A DNA stretch of 64,000 nt, taken from the NCBI GenBank assembly GCA_002591745.1, contig PDLQ01000005.1, positions 157,778-221,777 of the forward strand. The letters are read 5' to 3'. Below are positions 43,327-50,747 of this stretch, one piece after another; within the stretch, counting starts at the first letter, position 1; each line of letters opens with the position of its first letter. The stretch comes from Lewinellaceae bacterium SD302. Lineage in GTDB: Bacteria; Bacteroidota; Bacteroidia; Chitinophagales; Saprospiraceae. The position numbers and the translations under genes are program-made. A model generated the notes under the pieces. That model saw nothing but the letters and a program-made list of their open reading frames with translations. It made no database searches and was not told where the DNA came from.

Positions 43327-43623
43327 CTATTTGTTGGCGCGTAGGGCATTCCAAATGCTTCTTGAGGTCAGGTTGAATCTCTCGGCCAAAACGTCTACGA
43401 TCTGGGTTTTGGAGAGCTGACTGTCCGCGGTTATTTCTTCGTATGTGCCGAGAATGGCATACCTTAAAATGGCGGAGTTCTGGATCAATCCTTCGTCAAC
43501 GATATAGGTGGTGAAGTCATCGACGCTTCCGTGCCGGCCAAATTTTTGGCAATGCCGGTTAAAGTTCTGCTGCAATTGCTTGCTGAATGTGTCCAGAATA
43601 TGTTTCTTAAGCGTACGCTCCAC
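43327..43623 (-). CDS. Small HTH-like protein, first gene of the cluster
   Basis: A 98-residue basic protein starting with GTG at 43623 (MERTLKKHILDTFSKQLQQN). The N-terminal half is helical. The last 35 residues (LSKTQIVDVLAERFNLTSRS then IWNALRANK) have the spacing of a helix-turn-helix. It could be a DNA-binding regulator of the cluster. The upstream region has a palindrome (43704-43717). The next gene follows after 41 bases. Confidence 0.7.
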   Translation of the reverse strand: MERTLKKHILDTFSKQLQQNFNRHCQKFGRHGSVDDFTTYIVDEGLIQNSAILRYAILGTYEEITADSQLSKTQIVDVLAERFNLTSRSIWNALRANK

Positions 43624-43703
43624 GGAGTTAGGGTTTTAAGCGTCACTTCGAGACGTTTTCGGAGTGATCTCATTTAGGGTGATTACAACTGGACAGTAGT
43701 GAA

Positions 43704-43717
43704 AACTGAATTCAGTT
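43704..43717. promoter_or_regulatory. 14-bp palindromic operator candidate
   Basis: AACTGAATTCAGTT is a perfect palindrome lying just downstream of a CATATTTG box, so it would cover the transcription start of the cluster. Two overlapping AACTGAA half-sites recur at 43925-43936 beside the divergent gene. This suggests one regulator controls both sides. Confidence 0.5.
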
Positions 43718-43724
43718 GATATTT

Positions 43725-43732
43725 CAAATATG
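43725..43732 (-). promoter_or_regulatory. Possible -7 box of the six-gene cluster
   Basis: CATATTTG on the minus strand matches TAnnTTTG at 7 of 8 positions. No clean -33 TTG is seen. The divergent gap 43624-43959 is AT-rich and otherwise empty. Confidence 0.35.
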
Positions 43733-43959
43733 GGGGGTAAATTCCAGAGCACTTCGAACGATTTTCCCGATTTTCCCCTCAGGAATAAATCATATTTGAA
43801 TTTATTTTAAACTATAATAAGCTGATAATTATTGATTAAGGGGAGGTTACGTGTTCGTTTGTTTCACTTTCTTTTTACTTGCTTTTTTCCTCCGATTTTT
43901 TACGAAAAAACCTTTTTTGAATTCAACTGAACTGAAACGGCAGTTCAAAACATAGCGTT

Positions 43960-45372
43960 ATGTATCGTTCCAAGCTCATCAGGTTTTTATCAAATTTGCC
44001 CACGTCGGAACTGAAGAAGGTGTCAAAGTCGGTAAGGAAAAAACACGTTGATGATTCCCTGGCGGGAAAGCTGTGGTCTCATTTGATCAAGCACCATCCG
44101 TTTCCGGATAAAGACCATAAAATTGAAAAAAGCTATGTCCTGAAGAAGATTCTTCGGATCGAATACGATTCCTCTGCCAAGAAGAGGCTCGGTAATTTGA
44201 GTTCCACTTTGTATGACGATATCCTGAAGCATTATTTCCGTGAACGGTACGAGCAGGACGAAGTATATCGCAACGAGCTGGAACTCTCCGTGCTCCGGCG
44301 ATTTAAATTGGACGAACTGTATTATCAAAAATCAAATGCCGTACGTAATAAACTTTTGAAAAACCCGGATAGCGCCCGGAAGTACCAACAGCTGACGAAC
44401 CTGGAGTCTAACCTGTATTACTATTCGGCAATGGAAAAGATGATTGACCGGGTGCCCGGTTTACACGCCTACAATGCCAATTTAGAAAACTACTATCGGA
44501 TCGCTAAACTTCGCTTTCAGTGCGAAATCGAAAACCGGAACAACATCATTCAATCGAATACAACCGGTAACGATGAAAATAATGACCCGGCCGGTACTTC
44601 CTCGGCCGGCCATTTGCTCGAAGAGATGTACCTGGGTGTTCTGGAACTCAACCGCAGTTATGATTCGGAACAATACGATGCCCTGAAAGAGCGCTTTTTG
44701 CAAGAATGGAAAGTGTTTAGTGAGGACGATAGCCTGATCTTCCTGAGTTACCTGATCAACTTTTCAACCAAAAGATTCAAGAAGGGGAGTAACGAAGACT
44801 TACGTGAAGCCTTCGAATTGTATAAATTCGGGGTTGAATCGGCTTTGCTGATCGAAAGCAATATTATCACCCCCGATAATTTCAGAAATGCTGTGTTCTC
44901 CGCCTGTGGGGTGAAAGAATTCGATTGGGCAGAAGGCTTCACCACTAACTACGGGCGTTTTTTACCGGCCAGCATCCAGGAAGGAATAATCAACCTCGCC
45001 AAAGCGAGAATAGCCTTTGGGCGGAAGGATTTTATGAGCGCCACTGAACTTACCGTGCAAGACGCCCAGGTTGGATTTACCAATAAGCTTCTGGCCAAAT
45101 TCATCCTGACCAAGGCCTATTATGAACTCGGAACCACCAAAATCGCTCAGCTACATTCTCACGTAAAAAGCTTTGAATCATTTTTGAACAGAGATGGCCT
45201 ACACCACGAAAACACGAAAGTGGCCTGCAAAAATTTTCTGCGAATCGTCAAGTTGCTGATCCGGGAAAAAAATAAACCGACCAAAGAGCAGATCGATTCG
45301 AAATTGGCAGCTTATTCACTAATCGTTGGAAAAGAATGGCTGAAAGAAAAAATTGCGGCATTACCGGAGTAA
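43960..45372 (+). CDS. Large helical-repeat protein, function unknown
   Basis: I do not recognise this 470-residue protein. It is almost entirely helical and highly charged. It begins MYRSKLIRFLSNLPTSELKK and contains recurring helix pairs with Tyr/Leu spacing (SNLYYYSAMEKMIDR, ELYKFGVESALLIESN, LAKFILTKAYYELGTTKIAQ) like TPR or SEL1-type solenoids. There is no signal or TM. It is divergent from the CsgG-nucleosidase cluster and shares its control region, so it may be a scaffold for that system. The stop codon lies within a perfect hairpin (45354-45379). Confidence 0.8.
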   Translation: MYRSKLIRFLSNLPTSELKKVSKSVRKKHVDDSLAGKLWSHLIKHHPFPDKDHKIEKSYVLKKILRIEYDSSAKKRLGNLSSTLYDDILKHYFRERYEQDEVYRNELELSVLRRFKLDELYYQKSNAVRNKLLKNPDSARKYQQLTNLESNLYYYSAMEKMIDRVPGLHAYNANLENYYRIAKLRFQCEIENRNNIIQSNTTGNDENNDPAGTSSAGHLLEEMYLGVLELNRSYDSEQYDALKERFLQEWKVFSEDDSLIFLSYLINFSTKRFKKGSNEDLREAFELYKFGVESALLIESNIITPDNFRNAVFSACGVKEFDWAEGFTTNYGRFLPASIQEGIINLAKARIAFGRKDFMSATELTVQDAQVGFTNKLLAKFILTKAYYELGTTKIAQLHSHVKSFESFLNRDGLHHENTKVACKNFLRIVKLLIREKNKPTKEQIDSKLAAYSLIVGKEWLKEKIAALPE

Positions 45373-45379
45373 TGCCGCA
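45354..45379 (-). terminator. Intrinsic terminator on the minus strand
   Basis: TGCGGCATTAC and GTAATGCCGCA are perfect 11-base arms around a 4-base loop. On the minus strand they are followed by AATTTTTTCTTT, a classical terminator. It therefore ends a leftward transcript from 45400 or beyond and overlaps the stop of the plus-strand gene. Confidence 0.8.
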
Positions 45380-45398
45380 GTGGTTCAAGTTCTGTCAG

Positions 45399-45476
45399 TT
45401 ACACGATGATCACGTCAACGGTAACGATGTCAGCCAGGTACTGGCAGATTTCACAAATGGTGCAGTAGATACACAT
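45399..45476 (-). CDS. Tiny Cys-rich ORF (25 residues), tentative
   Basis: The frame reads MCIYCTICEICQYLADI then VTVDVIIV, with four Cys at i, i+3, i+6, i+9. It ends 19 bases before a strong minus-strand terminator. Upstream, a second short frame (start 45646, MVIELTLSAQLELAPLCRL...) ends 14 bases before it. The 45373-45785 gap has nothing else. It could be a peptide gene, a leader, or the remains of a broken gene. It has no family match I know. Confidence 0.3.
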   Translation of the reverse strand: MCIYCTICEICQYLADIVTVDVIIV

Positions 45477-45785
45477 GTCGGAACGATTTACAGGGTGAGT
45501 AAAAGCGTTCGGTACAGGTGCTGCTGAATAGATTTACCGCATGGGGTATTCGCGACTACCTTGCAATGAATTTCAGTTGCCAACCCCGTCAACCGGCAAA
45601 GAGGAGCCAGCTCGAGCTGGGCGCTCAGAGTGAGTTCTATAACCATGTTTTTGTGGGACCGTCCTTTACCGAACAATCAAATTGTTACGGTACAAAGATG
45701 ACGGGCTTAGACCTGCTGTGGAGGTATCGTTTTGATTTACAGCTGTTTATGTAAATTCACGTAAATTAATATCTGATCACGAAAA

Positions 45786-46685
45786 TTAACGAAGCCCGAA
45801 AGGTTGTGCTTCGTCAACTATGGCTTTGTATGACCGGTAGTAAAGGCGATATAAATCCGGGTTAACTGCTTTTTCTATCTGAATTACCGGAGAGTCAGCT
45901 CTCGGGATTCCGTATAAATAGTGGGAAACAATCATCTTGCCATTTCGGCTCCCCCCGTCGACCAGGGTAAAATGCTGACTCGGTAAATGCTTATATGTGT
46001 ACAGTTCTATCTTGCCTTTCAAGCCCTGTTTTAGATAACCGTCCCTGATCTTTTGCAATTTTGTCTGCACTTGGCGAATCACCTCCACCGAGTTTTCGTC
46101 CGATTCGGATACACGGGCACGATCCCGGAAATAAAATGAAGCCTCGTTAGAATCCGGAGCCAGGAGATATAACTTGAAATTTATCCCATTCGAAAGCATT
46201 TCTTCAATGTGGTCGCGAAATTCGAAACTGCTTCTCGAATGAAAATAATTGGTGAACGTAGCCAACCTTACGCCAATCTCTACGACCTCTTTTCTGGCAC
46301 CTAGTATAAAGTTGACTTTTTCCTGAACGGGTAAACGACCCCGGTCGTGGAAGATAAGTGAGGGGCGATCCGGCGAATTCTCAGCTTTGGGAACGACCGT
46401 TTCCTCTCCGCCTGCTCCGGGACCGGTTACGAAGATCCCTTGTCCCGGTTCGTACATTTTGCCTAACTCGACTCTGACCAGCACACAGATTCCTTCGGCT
46501 ACCGAGTGAGTGATCTTTTCGCCCACCGGCAAATCGTTGATCAACTTGCTAAATGTTGCTTTCGATAGACTTACGCCGAGCGAATGTAACTTGGCCACTA
46601 CTTCACGCTGGTTATACAGCCGCTCTTTGCGGAGCAAGTCAAATCCCGCTCGGATTAGATCAGCCTGTGTCGCTTTGTCGAGCAT
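45786..46685 (-). CDS. HTH protein with C-terminal PLD-like (DUF5919-type) sensor domain
   Basis: The 299 residues split into two parts. The N-terminal 80 residues contain an HTH-like segment (NQREVVAKLHSLGVSLSKAT, FSKLINDLPVGEKITHSVAE). After a Gly-rich linker the C-terminal 180 residues follow the layout of PLD-like/DUF5919 domains: KEVVEIGVRLATFTNYFHSR, ISxGxNFKLYLLAPDSNEASF, then a shortened second half with SQHFTLVDG and IVSHYLYGIPRADSPVIQI. Classical HKD motifs are absent, so sensing rather than catalysis is likely. It could regulate the neighbouring cluster. An interrupted repeat core lies 35 bases before its ATG. Confidence 0.7.
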   Translation of the reverse strand: MLDKATQADLIRAGFDLLRKERLYNQREVVAKLHSLGVSLSKATFSKLINDLPVGEKITHSVAEGICVLVRVELGKMYEPGQGIFVTGPGAGGEETVVPKAENSPDRPSLIFHDRGRLPVQEKVNFILGARKEVVEIGVRLATFTNYFHSRSSFEFRDHIEEMLSNGINFKLYLLAPDSNEASFYFRDRARVSESDENSVEVIRQVQTKLQKIRDGYLKQGLKGKIELYTYKHLPSQHFTLVDGGSRNGKMIVSHYLYGIPRADSPVIQIEKAVNPDLYRLYYRSYKAIVDEAQPFGLR

Positions 46686-46719
46686 AGAATTATTTAACAG
46701 GGTTTCCGATGGATGGTGC

Positions 46720-46769
46720 TGACTAACAACTCCGAGGAGCCTGCGACGATCACCGAAGGTAAAGTAGCA
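46720..46769 (-). repeat. Interrupted TGCTACTTT repeat with insert
   Basis: The minus strand reads TGCTACTTTA, CCTTCGGTGATCGTC, GCAGGCTCCTCGGAG, TTGTTAGTCA. Removal of the middle would restore a normal core. The last 28 bases match 9748-9775 with one difference. Confidence 0.75.
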
Positions 46770-46862
46770 ATGTTTTACGAAATCTGATCGACGGAGTTAT
46801 TCAAATGACCTTTCCTGCTGTTCAATGATTTGTATATTGTCGGAAAAGCCTCAATATTTACT

Positions 46863-47999
46863 ATGCGCCAACCAGCCGTCTTAGTCCTCAGTCTGTTTCT
46901 GTTTGCAGCCTGCAACACTACCGTAGATACCACCAATTACGCCGCCCCGGATCGTTCCAATGATTTTCGGTTAGCCGGTAAGAACATCACTCATGATACT
47001 CTCTTCTACTTTGAGGATATCATCTGGGGCTTTACCTTTTTACCCGACCAAAGTGTACTGGCTACGGTGAAGGACGGCCGCTTACTCCACCTTACCGGCG
47101 GCGATGTGATGACCTCCGTTTCCGGTGTGCCACAGGTCTATGACAACGGGCAGGGCGGCCTGTTGGATGTCAGTCTCCACCCGGATTATCCCGAGGAAAA
47201 CTGGATTTACCTGACTTATTCCGATCCCGAAGGCGAAGGAGACGGCGGTAATACCACCCTGGCCCGAGCTCGCCTCGTTGAAGATCGTCTGGAAGATTTT
47301 GAAAAACTCTATCAGGGCTCCCCGAATACCAGCAAACCCTACCACTTTGGCAGCCGGATTGCCTGGAAGGATGGGCAGGTCTACTTTGGGATCGGTGACC
47401 GTGGCGACCGTGATATCAACCCCCAGGATACCACCCGTGACGGAGGTAAAATCTACCGACTCAATGCCGATGGATCCATCCCCGCCGATAACCCTTTCGT
47501 AGGAGTAGCCGGTGCCCGTGAGGCGATCTATTCTTACGGTCACCGCAACCCCCAGGGCCTGGCCACCAATCCCTTTACTAACGAAGTTTGGGAGCACGAA
47601 CACGGTCCCCGCGGCGGCGACGAGATCAACATCATCGAAGCAGGCAAAAACTACGGCTGGCCGGTGATCACCTACGGTATCAATTACTCCGGCACCCAAA
47701 TCACCGATCAGGTCAGTAAGCCGGGCATGGAGCAGCCTCTACACTACTGGGTACCTAGTATTGCTCCCAGCGGAATGGCCTTCGTCACCGGCGAACAGTA
47801 CGGGGGCTGGGAAGGAGATCTTTTAGTCGGCTCACTAAAATTTGCCTACCTCAAGCACGTGATGCTGGACGAGGGTAAGGTTGTCGGGGAAGAAAAGCTT
47901 CTCGACGGCCTCGGCCGCCTTCGTGACGTACGTATGGGCCCCGACGGATACGCCTATGCCAGCGTTGAAGGAACTGGTTTGGTACGGCTATTGCCATAG
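46863..47999 (+). CDS. PQQ-type soluble aldose dehydrogenase-like lipoprotein
   Basis: A 378-residue beta-propeller of the glucose/sorbosone dehydrogenase family (GSDH, YliI-like), with lipoprotein signal VLSLFLFAAC. Blades show VSLHPDYPEENWIYLTYS, SRIAWKDGQVYFGIGDRGDR, YSYGHRNPQGLATNP (with the catalytic-type His), EVWEHEHGPRGGDEINI and GKNYGWPVITYGINYSG. The family oxidises sugars using PQQ in the periplasm. PQQ synthesis genes are not in the window, so cofactor and substrate are inferred. Confidence 0.9.
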   Translation: MRQPAVLVLSLFLFAACNTTVDTTNYAAPDRSNDFRLAGKNITHDTLFYFEDIIWGFTFLPDQSVLATVKDGRLLHLTGGDVMTSVSGVPQVYDNGQGGLLDVSLHPDYPEENWIYLTYSDPEGEGDGGNTTLARARLVEDRLEDFEKLYQGSPNTSKPYHFGSRIAWKDGQVYFGIGDRGDRDINPQDTTRDGGKIYRLNADGSIPADNPFVGVAGAREAIYSYGHRNPQGLATNPFTNEVWEHEHGPRGGDEINIIEAGKNYGWPVITYGINYSGTQITDQVSKPGMEQPLHYWVPSIAPSGMAFVTGEQYGGWEGDLLVGSLKFAYLKHVMLDEGKVVGEEKLLDGLGRLRDVRMGPDGYAYASVEGTGLVRLLP

Positions 48000-48038
48000 A
48001 CAATGGGAAAAATGCTAGAATGAGTTAGTGTTTACCAA

Positions 48039-48095
48039 CATTCAATCATTACCTCATTCAATCATTACCTCATTAAATCATTCTATCAATACCTC
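48039..48095. repeat. Short tandem repeat in convergent gap
   Basis: CATTCAATCATTACCT occurs twice in exact tandem, followed by a degenerate third unit (CATTAAATCATTCTATCAAT). It lies between the two PQQ-type dehydrogenase genes. It is too short and too close for a CRISPR. Confidence 0.7.
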
Positions 48096-50730
48096 ATTGC
48101 TTCACTACCCGCCAGCTCATCCGCTCCCCATCACTACTCATCACCACCACGTATACCCCCGGTGGCAGTAGCCCGGTTTCGATCCTGAAATTTCGGTTGG
48201 TAAATTCGGCTTGATACAGGCGTTGACCGTTGCTGTTGTAGAGTTCAACCTCGAAGGGACCCACCCGGTCGTCCCGCAATCGAATTGAAAGCAGATTGCC
48301 AAAAGGGTTCGGGTAGATGCGATCTTCGCTACTCTGGCCGGCATTTTCATTAAGCCCGTCGATCCACTCGGCCAGCTTCTCCAGGTAAGGCTCGTCGCGG
48401 AGTTGTTTACTTAGTGGAGGCATTTTGCTTCCATCCAGAGCATCGTCGCGGTGCCAGAGCTCTGAATCCTGGTGGCTGCCGGGCCGAACGATCATCCGGT
48501 TGGGATCAGAATTATGACTGCTGGCGGCTACGTTGACGATATTGGTGAAGGGGAGTTCCGTATTAAAACGTAGATCCATGCCCAAATTGGTGATTCCTCC
48601 CGGGCGGTGACAGGAAGCACAATTGGCATCCAGGTAGCTACGGACGCGGACGTCCAGTCCGGCAGATTCATCTTCTATGGCAAAGGCGCGCGGCAGTTCC
48701 TCAGGAGCGGGAATGTCCTGGCGGAAAGCGCCCAGCTCGCTCAGGTAAGTGAGTTGGTTGATCGGTACGTTACCAATATCTGGATATCTCAGTTCTCCGT
48801 TCAGCTGATGAGTGTTCAGCCCCAGCGTGAAACCGGCCGCGGCGGTATGGCACTGAGAACACTGAGCGCGCCCGGGGAACTCCCAGGTTTGAACGTAGGC
48901 GACTGCCCCGGTTTCGTGGTCAATAACCTCGAAGTCTTCGGTATCCGATCCATTAGCCAGAAATGCTTCGGTACCTTCTTCATTCCAATGATAACTCAGG
49001 CCGTAGCTGCTTTGGGGGCCTACAATATAGAAGCGGGTTTCCAGCCGCCTGCCCTGATTTTCTTGAACGTTTGGATCGGTCGTCAGAGGTAGTTCAAAAT
49101 GTTTGATAAATACCGATCCTTCCGGAAAATCCCACTCGCCGGTCTGCGAAAAATCAATCTGTTCATCGGAAGTATCAAAACTGCCATCGTTTGGCAAGAT
49201 GAGCCAACGACGTTTCAGGGCGCGGTCAGACCATAAGGGGGAGTTGGTTCGGTAGGGAAGGATGCCGGAATTTGTTTCAAGTGTCACCATGTCGGCGAAA
49301 ACGCCTAGATCAGATAACCGAGCTGGTGGTTCCGGTACGGGGTTGCGTTGTTGGATACGGAAGATCTTGCCGGGAATAGCTTCCATCCGACTGCCGAGTA
49401 CAGTGATCAGAATATCACCATTGGCCTGTGGGTAAATACCGGTCACTCCAGCTCCGGAGGGGATGTCCGGGTGCTCATTGCGCAGATCACCGACTAGGGT
49501 GAGTAAGTCCGGTTGACTCCCATCATCGACGGCGTCGATGGCCATCAGGCGATTGCTGTGGAAATCAGAAAAGAGGTACTTGCCGTAAAGGCCCGGGAAT
49601 TTATCGCCCCGGTAGACTTCACCACCCGTGATGCTGCGGCCAAATTCCCGGTCATAAGCCAGTATTGGAGTGATCTCATTACCGATAAGGTCATCAGGTC
49701 GCTCAAAACCGGGGAAGTTAAGGGTCCCTTCCTTGTAAGGCCATTGCATGTTTCCCCCACGTTCTACAATGGAAATTTCTTCCATATCGCCAGCACCTAC
49801 GTCGGCTACCCAAATATCGTCAGTTTCAGCGTCGTAGCGCATTGTGTAGGGACTGCGTAAACCCAGTGCAAAGTACTCTTCCAAATGTGCGCCATCGGGA
49901 GACGGCCAGGGATTGTCATTGGGGATGGAGTAGCCCTGGCTGAAGGTCTCGGGCCAACCGTCAGGCGGAGAAGCAAGCGGGCGTGGCTGGCGAATGATCG
50001 GGTGACTTCGAGCTGGGTTGTTGTCTACGTCGATACGAAAAACGCCGGTGAAAAAACCGCCGTCCAGTCGCTGGTTGGAGTCCTCGATAAATTCTTCGTG
50101 TCCTTCGTCGCCCACCGAGAAGTAGAGGAACCCATCTTCGGGACCAAAGAACAGATCACCTCCGTTGTGCCAAGTGCTCCGGTCGTATTGTTGAATCAGG
50201 ATTTCCTCGGATTCGGGATCGAAGGCTTGGGCGTTATCATCCCAGCGAAATTTACTCAGGCGGTTGTAACCCAATTCGCTCCATTCATCCAGTTGTGGTT
50301 TAGAGCGGTAGTAAATAAAGATCACTTTTTCGTCGTCCGTAGCATCTGTAGCGGCAAAGCGGGGGTGTAGTGCAAGACCCACCGCTCCGGCATCACCCCG
50401 CCCAAAACAGCGATCCGAAATATTCAACACGCTTTCCGCGGCCTGATCTTCGAGATTGATGCGCCAGACCATGCCTCTTTTGCCCAGCAATAAAATATCT
50501 TCGGTACCCAAAAACGGAATGATCCGTATCGGCCCGTAAAAGGTCTGACCGGGTAAAGGATCTTCGAGCGTAAAGGATAGTCCTTCTCCGGGAGCTTCGG
50601 GAGTGAAAATCCCGTTTAAATAAGGGCCCATCGCTCCGGGCGTGACCACTACGGGGCGGGTAGGGTAGAGCGCTAGCAGGCTTAAACCTACAATCAGGAT
50701 GAGTAGAGTACGCTTGAAAAGATTTATCAT
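48094..50730 (-). CDS. Secreted PQQ-type dehydrogenase-like protein with two c-haem sites and T9SS tail
   Basis: An 878-residue exported protein from ATG 50730 (signal LLILIVGLSLLALYP). Residues about 40-460 are a GSDH-type propeller (HNGGDLFFGPEDGFLYFSVG, GLRSPYTMRYDAETDDIWVA). Next is a region of the TIGR03806/HNE_0200 type with two CxxCH haem-c motifs (AQCSQCHTAAAGF, CASCHRPGG). The end is a T9SS sorting domain (IYPNPFGNLLSIRL, ending MSWRVVKQ). It probably oxidises a sugar or alcohol at the cell surface and passes electrons through its haems. It starts 17 bases downstream of the glycosyltransferase gene stop. Confidence 0.9.
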   Translation of the reverse strand: MINLFKRTLLILIVGLSLLALYPTRPVVVTPGAMGPYLNGIFTPEAPGEGLSFTLEDPLPGQTFYGPIRIIPFLGTEDILLLGKRGMVWRINLEDQAAESVLNISDRCFGRGDAGAVGLALHPRFAATDATDDEKVIFIYYRSKPQLDEWSELGYNRLSKFRWDDNAQAFDPESEEILIQQYDRSTWHNGGDLFFGPEDGFLYFSVGDEGHEEFIEDSNQRLDGGFFTGVFRIDVDNNPARSHPIIRQPRPLASPPDGWPETFSQGYSIPNDNPWPSPDGAHLEEYFALGLRSPYTMRYDAETDDIWVADVGAGDMEEISIVERGGNMQWPYKEGTLNFPGFERPDDLIGNEITPILAYDREFGRSITGGEVYRGDKFPGLYGKYLFSDFHSNRLMAIDAVDDGSQPDLLTLVGDLRNEHPDIPSGAGVTGIYPQANGDILITVLGSRMEAIPGKIFRIQQRNPVPEPPARLSDLGVFADMVTLETNSGILPYRTNSPLWSDRALKRRWLILPNDGSFDTSDEQIDFSQTGEWDFPEGSVFIKHFELPLTTDPNVQENQGRRLETRFYIVGPQSSYGLSYHWNEEGTEAFLANGSDTEDFEVIDHETGAVAYVQTWEFPGRAQCSQCHTAAAGFTLGLNTHQLNGELRYPDIGNVPINQLTYLSELGAFRQDIPAPEELPRAFAIEDESAGLDVRVRSYLDANCASCHRPGGITNLGMDLRFNTELPFTNIVNVAASSHNSDPNRMIVRPGSHQDSELWHRDDALDGSKMPPLSKQLRDEPYLEKLAEWIDGLNENAGQSSEDRIYPNPFGNLLSIRLRDDRVGPFEVELYNSNGQRLYQAEFTNRNFRIETGLLPPGVYVVVMSSDGERMSWRVVKQ

Positions 50731-50747
50731 AATCTGCACTTTATCGA

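Noticed and set aside
48039..48095. Tandem repeats as a possible CRISPR
   Set aside because: Units of 16 bases are contiguous with no spacers and no cas genes nearby.
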